A stretch of 16,018 nucleotides of DNA, taken from Thermoplasmata archaeon. Its GTDB lineage: Archaea > Thermoplasmatota > Thermoplasmata > Thermoplasmatales > Aciduliprofundaceae. Made by a program: the position numbers and the translations under genes. The stretch covers positions 1 to 16,018 of the forward strand of contig JAGGTO010000064.1 of assembly GCA_021163705.1 (NCBI GenBank). Direction: 5' to 3'. Shown here one piece after another: positions 6,753 through 13,294 of the stretch (position 1 is the first letter of the stretch; every line of letters starts with the position of its first letter). The notes below the pieces were generated by a model. That model had not been told where the DNA came from. It did no database searches and saw nothing but the letters and a program-made list of their open reading frames with translations.

Positions 6753-8020
6753 ACATGTGCACTACAGGAGAGGCATGGGTCATAGGCCCTGACTATTACT
6801 TCGCTCATTTTCTTTATTTCTTCATCGTTTTTTTCCTCTGAGAGCATCACCTTCACTTCTTTTCTGAGGATTTCTTCCATATGATATGTATTTATCGCCG
6901 TGGGTGTGATTATATTGCAAGCCTTTACCTTTCCTGAGGAATCAAACGCTATATCATGATAAAGAGTTCCACGCGGGGCTTCAACCGCACCAAATCCCCT
7001 GGACTCCTTAGGTTTTATTTCAATTCTTTTTTCGTTTCTTATGCCTCTGGTGATGAGCTCGTCTATTATCTCCACGCATCTTTCAAGACTGGCAACAGTT
7101 TCAATGGCCTGTGCAAGAATATTCTCCATGGGGTTATATGAGGGAAATCTATCTGAATTTTTGTAGCATTCCTTCGCCATGGGTGGAAGCTTATCCCATA
7201 TTAGATTGAGCCTGGCAAGGCTTCCAACCATAATCGGTTTTCCATCTTTAGTGGTACTTCTTTTGGCTGTTGAATGGGAAATTGGTCTCTCAACAATCAC
7301 TTCCCCGTATCTAGAAACCTCATACACTCTTTCTCCAAGAAGTATCCTATCTCCAAAATAATCGTAGTTTCTACCAGGCATCAGGCAGGAATAGATTCCC
7401 CATGAATCTCTGATTTCCGCATAATCCTGGGTGAGTATAAGGTCCACCGTATGAAGGGCATCCTTCAGAGCCAATACAATTCTTCTCTTGAGATTGGCCA
7501 ACTGATTTTCAGTAGGGAGAGAAGTAAATCCCCCAACCTTTGATTTCTCAGGATGTATGGCTCGTCCTCCCACCACCCGCTGCACATCGTTTCCGAGTTT
7601 CTTAAGACGAAAGCCTCTCTCCAGTTCCTCTGGATAGTATTTTTTCATCGCCAAGGCGGATGGAAATCCCAGGAGGTCAGGGAGCGATAGGAAAAATATG
7701 TGAAGAAAATGGCTTTCAAGTATGCTTCCATGCATCAGGAGCTCCCTCAATAGCCTGGTTTGTTCACTGACTTCCACTTCAAAGGCATTTTCAACCGCTC
7801 TTACAGCAGCAAGATTGTGGTCAGCAGTACATATTGAACATATGCGCATTAAAATTGTTGGCACTTCATACCACGGCCTTCCCTTTATCAAAGTTTCAAA
7901 GAATCTTGAACCCTCCACCACCTGCATCTTCACATTTTCAAGTACATCTCCACGAAGCACAATGCTCACCTTCCCGTGGCCCTCAATCCTGGCTATCAAG
8001 CCGGTATGTATTTCTCTCAT
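6734..8020 (-). CDS. [NiFe]-hydrogenase catalytic (large) subunit, group 3b-like
   Basis: Carries the Ni-Fe active site for H2 oxidation or production. The N-terminal ligand motif is RICSICTADH (Cys61, Cys64, His68) and the C-terminal one DPCLSCSAH (Cys416, Cys419, His422), so all four Ni ligands are present. Other family segments are IARIEGHG, EAPRGTLYHD and MVGSLARLN. Only six residues (VIRIKE) follow His422. This short tail resembles the tetrapeptide tail of archaeal sulfhydrogenase alpha subunits, which a HypD/FrxA-type endopeptidase removes. Length (428) matches that family. It is the last gene of a five-gene operon, its ATG overlaps the previous stop by four bases, and GGGGTGA lies upstream. 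It should pair with the small-subunit halves found in the two preceding genes. No maturation genes are in the window. Confidence 0.95.
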   Translation of the reverse strand: MREIHTGLIARIEGHGKVSIVLRGDVLENVKMQVVEGSRFFETLIKGRPWYEVPTILMRICSICTADHNLAAVRAVENAFEVEVSEQTRLLRELLMHGSILESHFLHIFFLSLPDLLGFPSALAMKKYYPEELERGFRLKKLGNDVQRVVGGRAIHPEKSKVGGFTSLPTENQLANLKRRIVLALKDALHTVDLILTQDYAEIRDSWGIYSCLMPGRNYDYFGDRILLGERVYEVSRYGEVIVERPISHSTAKRSTTKDGKPIMVGSLARLNLIWDKLPPMAKECYKNSDRFPSYNPMENILAQAIETVASLERCVEIIDELITRGIRNEKRIEIKPKESRGFGAVEAPRGTLYHDIAFDSSGKVKACNIITPTAINTYHMEEILRKEVKVMLSEEKNDEEIKKMSEVIVRAYDPCLSCSAHVIRIKE

Positions 8021-8697
8021 TCTCTCACCCCTGCAATTTCACAGAATTTCTCTATGACCTCAGAGGAGTAAGAGAAAAGCTCCATTCTTTCCACAACCTT
8101 TTGAAGATCTATTCCCTTAGATTTGTATACCTCCACAGCAGATTTTATTATATCCTCATGAGGTACCAGTCCACGGCAACCAAAGCAATAATGTCCCTGT
8201 TTTGGACATGGTGCGCCACAACCGAAATATGTGAGCGGACCTAGACATATCTCTCCCTGCGAAAGAAGACATTCCTCACCCTGAAGCGGACATTCAGCAC
8301 AAACAGTTAGGCATTCCACATCATAATCCCTGCAGAGTTCAACAAAGGGACAGTTACCACTTATAGGGCAATCCCAGCAATTTCTGCGATGGCGGGCCAG
8401 TAAAAATTCCACTATATCCCGGCGAAGAGAGTGCAGATCGGGAGTATTAGTATGCACCTCTAAGCCGCTCCTCACCGGAGTTTTACACGCCTCTCTGTAA
8501 TACACTTTTTCTCCCTTTCCAATAGCCACCATACAGAGTCGGCATGAACCTGGGCGTTCCTGAGGGAGCAGTGGATTATAACAGAGAGTTGGGATATGTA
8601 TTCCAAGCCTTCTGCACACATCGAGCACCTTTTCTTCAGGGTCAGCAAGAACTTCTAAATCGTCTATTTTAATTCTAACCTTTCTTATAGAGGACAT
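8017..8697 (-). CDS. NuoG-N-type iron-sulfur protein fused to the C-terminal half of a [NiFe]-hydrogenase small subunit
   Basis: Electron-transfer subunit with up to four clusters. Residues 5-75 form a [2Fe-2S] ferredoxin-like domain with Cys39, Cys52, Cys55 and Cys71 (CYNP, GSCRLC, EACKTPV). Residues 97-120 hold the His-Cys [4Fe-4S] motif with His103, Cys107, Cys110 and Cys116, as in NuoG and bacterial HydA. After two more cysteines (122, 129), residues 133-176 carry eight cysteines (133, 136, 143, 151, 160, 164, 171, 174) in the order and with the words (EICLGPLTYFGC, CFGCRG) of the medial/distal cluster domain at the C-terminus of Pyrococcus-type hydrogenase delta subunits. A helical tail follows. 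GGGAGGG precedes the ATG, which overlaps the upstream gene by 13 bases. The N-terminal call is firm; the small-subunit call rests on motif memory but is strong. Confidence 0.9.
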   Translation of the reverse strand: MSSIRKVRIKIDDLEVLADPEEKVLDVCRRLGIHIPTLCYNPLLPQERPGSCRLCMVAIGKGEKVYYREACKTPVRSGLEVHTNTPDLHSLRRDIVEFLLARHRRNCWDCPISGNCPFVELCRDYDVECLTVCAECPLQGEECLLSQGEICLGPLTYFGCGAPCPKQGHYCFGCRGLVPHEDIIKSAVEVYKSKGIDLQKVVERMELFSYSSEVIEKFCEIAGVRE

Positions 8698-10415
8698 CTG
8701 AATCCCTCCCTGAGGATATTTTCATATGCTCTAGCCAGAGCCCACCTGCCAAGCTTGGAGACTATTCCTTGGTTATAATAATCAATCAACCTTCTTCTTT
8801 CCTCAATTACATCAAAACTGGGGGCTGGGTAATGCCCTCCACCGCCAGCACATCCTCCAATGCAGGGTACAATCTCAACATAATCATAATCCTTCACATA
8901 TTCCTGATATTTCTCCATCTTTCCCGGTTCAGTTATTATCAATGTTCGCTTTGTGGAATTTTTCAATCTTATCACAATTTCCTCAACTCCCTTTTCTATC
9001 TGCATCCTCTGAATGTCTTCTTCCGAACCAGAAAATAAATGGATATAAGAAAGTAGGGATTCTGCCAGCGGACCTAATGGATAGGTATTCATTATCTCCA
9101 TCATTCCACTGGAAAGACACTCTCTATCAAATCCCGCTCTGTCCGGAGCCATAGTGTCTATATCCACTCCGCAGGAGGATAAAAGCTGTCTCAACTCTCT
9201 CGATGTGAGAACGGCGTCAACTTCACTCGAATTCTTGTAGGCAACACAGGGAGTTATGAGCACAAATTTGGCATTTTTCCCGAACTCATTTCGGATTATA
9301 CTCATCAGCATATGTAGAGGTTCTACCTCCACATTCATATACTTTAGGAGAGATGGATATTTCTTTCTAATCAACTCAATTGCGGCCGGGCACCAGGCTG
9401 CAATTTTCTCTCGTTCATCTCCCTTTAAAACATGACGTGCTTGATGGATAAGGGAAAGGTGGTAGGCATAGGTGAAAGATATCACCTTATCAAATCCAAT
9501 TTCGTGAAGTGAGGAAATTACACGGCGTAAATAAAGGCGGAAATCTTTCTCCCTTGAGAAGTGCTGTAGCATGGAAGTACATGTCATGGGGTCCAGTAAG
9601 GCTATCACAAAGTTATCTGGCTCAGCAAGAATACTTTTTACCCGAGATACATCATTTCTCACAGAATATGCCCCCACAGGACATACTGTCAGGCATTGAC
9701 CACAGAGAATGCACTCTCCATTCTCAAACCCCTCACCAAAGAAGGTGGAGACCACGACCCGGGCCCCACCTCCACGGGAGATTATGTCTATGGCACCGAC
9801 ACCTATATGTTTCTGGCAGATATTCACGCATCTTCTGCATACCACACATTTCTTTGGGTCCAGTGAAAAGGCCATGCCCCTTATTTCGTCATAGTTTCCT
9901 GTCTGGATATTCACAGGTAGAAGCTCGTTTTTCACAGGGGGATTTCGTACAAACTTAAAGATGTAGTAAAGTATTTCCTCTTCCGGAACCGGACAACCTC
10001 TTATGTAATAATCCACATCCACATAATAATCAAGAGGTTTTACTTCACTTAAGGGAGCGAATTCTTTCTCCAGTTTGACCCCATCGTATACCTCAGAATA
10101 CTGCTCTTCAAGCGCATACCTGGAACGCAGGTTATGAAGTCCCCCGCAAGAAGTGGCGCATGAGCCAAGTGCTATGAGATACTTGCAATTCTCTCTGATT
10201 TCTTGAAGTCTCTTTTTGTCCTCGGGAGTTGCCACGAATCCAGCAACAAAAGCAATATCCACGGGCAACTCATTGTTGGATTGTACCATCAGATAATTCT
10301 TTATATCCACTATCTCCGCAATATCTATCAGCTCCTCCTCCAGGTTCGTGATATTCAATTCTTCCCCGGCACAGCATGTGAGTCCGAATATTCCCACACG
10401 AATTTTCTCATCCAT
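8685..10415 (-). CDS. Fusion of [NiFe]-hydrogenase small-subunit N-domain with an [FeFe]-hydrogenase-type domain
   Basis: Hybrid hydrogenase subunit of 576 residues. Residues 5-155 form the flavodoxin-like proximal-cluster domain of NuoB/[NiFe] small subunits: GLTCCAGEEL (Cys14, Cys15), ALGSCATSCGG (Cys86), IRGCPVPEEE (Cys141). Residues 186-250 carry two [4Fe-4S] ferredoxin motifs (Cys190/193/196/200 and Cys235/238/241/245). Residues 265-576 are an H-cluster-type domain: AAWCPAA (Cys342), ITPC (Cys390), DAVLTSREL, and VPCIGGCAGGGG (Cys518, Cys522). The four cysteines for the H-cluster cubane are present, but the proton-relay cysteine of TSCCP is Trp341. I chose the ATG at 10415, with GGGGTGA just upstream, over the in-frame ATG at 10445, which lies inside the NuoF gene. 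The large subunit and the C-terminal half of the small subunit are the next genes. Confidence 0.93.
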   Translation of the reverse strand: MDEKIRVGIFGLTCCAGEELNITNLEEELIDIAEIVDIKNYLMVQSNNELPVDIAFVAGFVATPEDKKRLQEIRENCKYLIALGSCATSCGGLHNLRSRYALEEQYSEVYDGVKLEKEFAPLSEVKPLDYYVDVDYYIRGCPVPEEEILYYIFKFVRNPPVKNELLPVNIQTGNYDEIRGMAFSLDPKKCVVCRRCVNICQKHIGVGAIDIISRGGGARVVVSTFFGEGFENGECILCGQCLTVCPVGAYSVRNDVSRVKSILAEPDNFVIALLDPMTCTSMLQHFSREKDFRLYLRRVISSLHEIGFDKVISFTYAYHLSLIHQARHVLKGDEREKIAAWCPAAIELIRKKYPSLLKYMNVEVEPLHMLMSIIRNEFGKNAKFVLITPCVAYKNSSEVDAVLTSRELRQLLSSCGVDIDTMAPDRAGFDRECLSSGMMEIMNTYPLGPLAESLLSYIHLFSGSEEDIQRMQIEKGVEEIVIRLKNSTKRTLIITEPGKMEKYQEYVKDYDYVEIVPCIGGCAGGGGHYPAPSFDVIEERRRLIDYYNQGIVSKLGRWALARAYENILREGFRCPL

Positions 10416-10419
10416 AAAA

Positions 10420-11661
10420 TCACCCCACCAGTGATTCCCATTCATTCCTGAAATACTTCAGGGAGGACAACAGCATATTGGGTGCGGATTTGCCCAGCCC
10501 ACATATGGATGCATTCATCATCGTTTTACCCCATCTCTTCAGGAGAGAAATATGCTCTTTCGTTCCCTTTCCTCTAACCAGCTTTTCAATAATTTCCACT
10601 ACCTCTCTGGTGCCACCACGGCATGGTGTGCATCTCCCGCATGATTCTTGCTCAAAGAAGCGCATAGTGTTTAAAACAACATCCACCACAGAGATATCTG
10701 AAGTAAAGGGAACTATAACCCCAGAACCCAAGGATATACCTCTCCTCTCAGCATCTTCCATGGTTAAAGGCATATTCAGAAAATCAGGAGGAACTATGTA
10801 TCCCGAGGCACCACCTATTATCACTCCCTTTAACTCTCCGTCCACACCTCCGGCCAGCTGAATTGCCTCACCCAAGGTAGCACTCCCAAGTTCTATTTCA
10901 TATGGGCCAGGTTTTTTCACCAATCCGGAGATGGAGAATATCCTTGTACCTGTTGAGGAACTTGTCCCCATGGATGCATACCATTTCCCTCCATTTTTTA
11001 TTATCAAAGGTACATTTGCCAGTGTCTCCACATTCTGAACCAGAGTTGGCTGCCCAAACAGACCAACCACTGAGGTTCGGGGTGGCTTTACTCTTGGACC
11101 CCCTCTTTTACCCTCAATAGATTCGAGAATCGCGGAGGATTCTCCACACACGTATGCACCTGCTCCCTGCACAACCTCTATATCAAAGGAATAACCAGAG
11201 CCAAGAATGGAGCTACCCAGATATCCTTCATCCCGGAGAATGTTTACCAGCTTCTCAACTCTTCTGTAAATCCACGGGTATTCCCCGCGCACATATACAA
11301 AGCCGTAGTCTATTCCCGTGGCTATGGCACCTATAATCATCCCCTCCAGAACTTGAAAGGGAACAGTTTCCCAAACGTATCTATCCTTAAAGGTACCAGG
11401 TTCTCCCTCATCAGAATTACACACCATGTATTTTGGCCTTCTCGTCTGCACAGCCACCGATTCCCATTTGAAGCCTGTCCAGAAAGCTGCCCCACCTCTA
11501 CCACGCAATCTGGATTCATTAATTTCTCCTATGATTTCGGACCTGCGCATCTTAAGAGCCTTCCTGAGAGCCTGGAAACCTCCTATGCTGAGATAATCAT
11601 CAAGGCTCTCAGGGTCTATCTGGCCCATATACTTCAAAATAACCCTATTCTCTTCCACCAT
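10420..11661 (-). CDS. NuoF-like FMN/NAD(H)-binding subunit of the hydrogenase
   Basis: Homologue of the 51 kDa subunit of complex I and of HydB/HoxF, expected to exchange electrons between NAD(H) and the iron-sulfur chain through FMN. Signatures are the nucleotide-binding glycine-rich RGRGGAAFWTGFKW (52-66), CNSDEGEPGTFKDR (81-94), GAYVCGESSAILESIEG (167-183) and the [4Fe-4S] ligands Cys341, Cys344, Cys347 in ESCGRCTPCRGGT plus Cys387 in SICGLG. At 413 residues it is the bare core: it has neither the N-terminal thioredoxin-like [2Fe-2S] domain nor the C-terminal ferredoxin domain of bifurcating HydB. In the CGEETAL motif the second Glu is Ser. The start is supported by GGGGTGA upstream, and the gene overlaps the NuoE gene by 17 bases. 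Confidence 0.94.
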   Translation of the reverse strand: MVEENRVILKYMGQIDPESLDDYLSIGGFQALRKALKMRRSEIIGEINESRLRGRGGAAFWTGFKWESVAVQTRRPKYMVCNSDEGEPGTFKDRYVWETVPFQVLEGMIIGAIATGIDYGFVYVRGEYPWIYRRVEKLVNILRDEGYLGSSILGSGYSFDIEVVQGAGAYVCGESSAILESIEGKRGGPRVKPPRTSVVGLFGQPTLVQNVETLANVPLIIKNGGKWYASMGTSSSTGTRIFSISGLVKKPGPYEIELGSATLGEAIQLAGGVDGELKGVIIGGASGYIVPPDFLNMPLTMEDAERRGISLGSGVIVPFTSDISVVDVVLNTMRFFEQESCGRCTPCRGGTREVVEIIEKLVRGKGTKEHISLLKRWGKTMMNASICGLGKSAPNMLLSSLKYFRNEWESLVG

Positions 11662-12139
11662 TAACTTTCACCCCTTTATAGCTCTCTATAATTTTTATCA
11701 CCTTCTCTGGAGTGAGAGAGACATAAATTTTATCGTTTATCATCATCGCAGGCGCTTTATCACATTGCCCTATGCAGGATGTGGTTTTAAGAGTAAAAAG
11801 ACCATCTGGAGTGGTTTCTCCCACCCTTATACCAAGATGCTCTTCTATCGCTCTCAATATTTCCCTGCTCTTTTTCATATGACAGGTGAGAGTATCACAT
11901 ACCCTTATCACATACTTTCCCTGCTGCTCTGTGGAAAATAGATGATAGAAAGTAGCTGCAGAATAAATTCTGGCAGTGGGGATTCCCAAAAGCTTTGCTG
12001 TTTCCTCCAGAGCCTCTCGTGGAAGATATGAAAAGGTATCGTAGATATCGTGAAGTATGGGAAGTACTGGAGCTTTTCTATGTCTATGTCTCTCGACTAT
12101 TTCCTTAACGATTTCTCTACAGTCCTTTTCTGGGGGCAT
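11645..12139 (-). CDS. NuoE-like [2Fe-2S] thioredoxin-fold subunit of the hydrogenase
   Basis: Homologue of the 24 kDa subunit of complex I and of HydC/HoxE. It has a helical N-terminus (LPILHDIYDTFSYLP, then LGIPTARIYSAATFYHLF) and a thioredoxin-like domain with the [2Fe-2S] ligands Cys81 and Cys86 (RVCDTLTCH) and Cys122 and Cys126 (SCIGQCDKAP). Length 164 is normal. It probably sits next to the NuoF-like subunit and passes electrons to or from the FMN. It is the first gene of the operon; AGAGGTG is located 8-9 bases before the ATG, and the promoter region lies between this gene and moaB. Confidence 0.94.
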   Translation of the reverse strand: MPPEKDCREIVKEIVERHRHRKAPVLPILHDIYDTFSYLPREALEETAKLLGIPTARIYSAATFYHLFSTEQQGKYVIRVCDTLTCHMKKSREILRAIEEHLGIRVGETTPDGLFTLKTTSCIGQCDKAPAMMINDKIYVSLTPEKVIKIIESYKGVKVNGGRE

Positions 12140-12323
12140 AGGAGAGCACCTCTTTTAATTTCGATTATTTTTTAACGATTATCGTAATTATTTTCACGAA
12201 GTTAAATCTTTCGGTTTGATAAGCTCTAGCAAATACGTCTCAAAGCATACAATGAAGGGAGAGACGACAGAATATGCTATGAATAAAACAGAAAAACTGG
12301 CGACACAATTTTTTCTAAAAGGA
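12140..12323 (-). promoter_or_regulatory. Promoter region of the hydrogenase operon with a palindrome
   Basis: This 184-base gap lies between moaB and the NuoE-like gene, both on the - strand. Read on that strand, AT-rich TATA candidates are AAAATAATTA (12194-12185) and TTAAAAAATAA (12173-12163). Between them lies the palindrome ACGAT-T-ATCGT (12175-12185), placed where a repressor would cover the transcription start if the first box is used. AGAGGTG precedes the start codon. Further upstream CGTCTC (12236-12241) and GAGACG (12261-12266) form a weak 6-base inverted repeat. No RNA gene is apparent. The gap and boxes suggest the hydrogenase operon has its own promoter and does not rely on moaB read-through. 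Confidence 0.45.
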
Positions 12324-12329
12324 CTATAA
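12252..12329 (+). pseudogene. Possible truncated 25-residue ORF
   Basis: An ATG-started frame on the + strand ends at TAA 12327-12329, running antisense into the moaB stop. Its second half (NKTEKLATQFFLKG) resembles the first helix of C_GCAxxG_C_C redox-type small proteins, which normally continue with a Gly-x-Asn-Cys segment that is absent here. There is no Shine-Dalgarno site. It may be a gene remnant or chance. Confidence 0.15.
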
Positions 12330-12824
12330 TTTTTCCTTGCTCAACTCATACCACATATGCTCGATTTCGCTGAATATGACCCTACATCCTGTTCTCGCCG
12401 CACCCTTTGAGCCAGGAATAACGAAAATCAATTTTCCACAGCATACACCTGCAAGGGCTCGGGACATCATGGCAGCGGTGCCTATTTCCTCATAGCTGAG
12501 CATTCTGAATATCTCACCAAACCCAGGCAGTTTTTTATCCAGCACGGGCTCAATGGAATCCACGGTGACATCTTTTTTGCTTATTCCTGTCCCCCCATTG
12601 AAGATCACAGCATCACAGCTGGGTAGAAAATTGAAAAGAGCGTGTAAAATATCCAGCTTGGAATCCTTTACCACCGTATATTCGCATAACTCATGTCCAT
12701 TCTTCTCAATCTCCTCCATTATTATTTTTCCCGATTCATCTGTCCTCTCATTTCTGCTTGAGCTCACTGTTATTACTCCTATTTTGAGTGTGTATCTATG
12801 TTTTTTATGCTCCTCTACTCCCAT
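12324..12824 (-). CDS. moaB: Molybdenum cofactor biosynthesis protein MoaB/MogA family
   Basis: Molybdopterin adenylyltransferase-type enzyme that activates molybdopterin for Mo or W insertion. Family motifs are IGVITVSSSR near the N-terminus, FNGGTGISKKDVT (residues 75-87) with the catalytic-site Asp, LPGFGEIFR (99-107), SRALAGVCCGK and IFVIPGSKGA (137-139 PGS). Length 166 is normal. The ATG at 12824 is chosen because AAGGAGG lies seven bases before it; the in-frame ATG at 12830 directly touches that site. The gene starts 3 bases after the moaC stop, so the pair forms an operon. In hyperthermophilic or thermoacidophilic archaea the cofactor usually serves tungsten or molybdenum oxidoreductases; no such enzyme is in this window. 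Confidence 0.93.
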   Translation of the reverse strand: MGVEEHKKHRYTLKIGVITVSSSRNERTDESGKIIMEEIEKNGHELCEYTVVKDSKLDILHALFNFLPSCDAVIFNGGTGISKKDVTVDSIEPVLDKKLPGFGEIFRMLSYEEIGTAAMMSRALAGVCCGKLIFVIPGSKGAARTGCRVIFSEIEHMWYELSKEKL

Positions 12825-12826
12825 AT

Positions 12827-13261
12827 TCATTCCTCCTTGATCTTCTCTACCACTTCTATTCCAAGAATCTGTGTCATTGGATACTGCCCATTTTCATCCT
12901 TCTCCAGATATTTCACCATATCCCATATTGTTAGAAGAGCAACGCTCACACCTGTTAAAGCTTCCATTTCCACACCTGTCTTATAATGGGCCTTAACTTC
13001 ACATTCCACATCTATGCGATTTCCGTGCATGTGAAATGAGAAGTCCACAGATTCTATGGGGATGGGATGACAGTGGGGTATTATATTGGGGGTGTTCTTA
13101 ACAGCAAGCATACCTGCAATCTTCGCAGCTTCAAACACATCTCCCTTTTTTACCTCCCCACTTTTTATGACATCCACCGTTGTGCTTTTTAACACTATTG
13201 TGCCCCTCGTTTTGGCTATGCGAAGCACATCCTTCTTTTCACTTATATCCACCATGCCCAT
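12827..13261 (-). CDS. moaC: Cyclic pyranopterin monophosphate synthase MoaC
   Basis: Carries out the second half of the first step of molybdopterin synthesis, forming cPMP from the MoaA product. Signatures are MVDISEK at the start, AAKIAGMLAVKNTPNIIPHCHPI (active-site Lys55, His63 and His65), HYKTGVEMEALTGVSVALLTIWDMVK (94-117, with Asp114, Met115, Lys117). Length 144 is normal for archaeal MoaC. The start may be the ATG at 13261 or the in-frame ATG at 13255; neither has a clear Shine-Dalgarno site. A TATA-like box about 25 bases upstream of 13261 suggests a leaderless transcript. The usual upstream partner MoaA is not in the window. Confidence 0.94.
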   Translation of the reverse strand: MGMVDISEKKDVLRIAKTRGTIVLKSTTVDVIKSGEVKKGDVFEAAKIAGMLAVKNTPNIIPHCHPIPIESVDFSFHMHGNRIDVECEVKAHYKTGVEMEALTGVSVALLTIWDMVKYLEKDENGQYPMTQILGIEVVEKIKEE

Positions 13262-13282
13262 AGCTTGCTTATTCTCTCATAC

Positions 13283-13290
13283 ATTATTAA
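13283..13290 (-). promoter_or_regulatory. TATA-like box of moaC
   Basis: TTAATAAT on the - strand is centred about 25 bases before the moaC ATG at 13261, and no ribosome-binding site lies between. It is in the short gap after the acetyltransferase stop codon, consistent with a separate, leaderless moaCB transcript. Confidence 0.4.
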
Positions 13291-13294
13291 TTTT

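Noticed and set aside
7722..8244. Overlapping + strand open frames of 111 and 136 residues
   Set aside because: They are antisense to the [NiFe] large-subunit and NuoG-like genes and match no recognisable domain.
9590..9620. LLDPMTCTSM (residues 273-282 of the fusion protein) as the first H-cluster motif
   Set aside because: By position it corresponds to the APAVR segment that precedes the H-cluster region in [FeFe] hydrogenases; the TSCCP equivalent is AAWCPAA at 339-345.
9509..9958. 149-residue open frame on the + strand
   Set aside because: It is antisense to the well-supported fusion gene, has low-complexity Pro/His/Arg-rich sequence and no ribosome-binding site.
10416..10445. Ten-residue longer start of the fusion protein
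   Set aside because: It lies inside the NuoF-like coding end, while the ATG at 10415 has GGGGTGA directly upstream and starts at the conserved sequence.
6734..12139. The NuoE, NuoF, NuoG-N and NuoB-like domains as part of a respiratory complex I operon
   Set aside because: There are no membrane subunits, and the large subunit keeps both Ni-ligand Cys pairs that NuoD has lost.
12236..12266. CGTCTC/GAGACG inverted repeat as a terminator of moaB
   Set aside because: The stem is only 6 bases with a 19-base loop and no T-run follows on the - strand; it is recorded only inside the intergenic entry.
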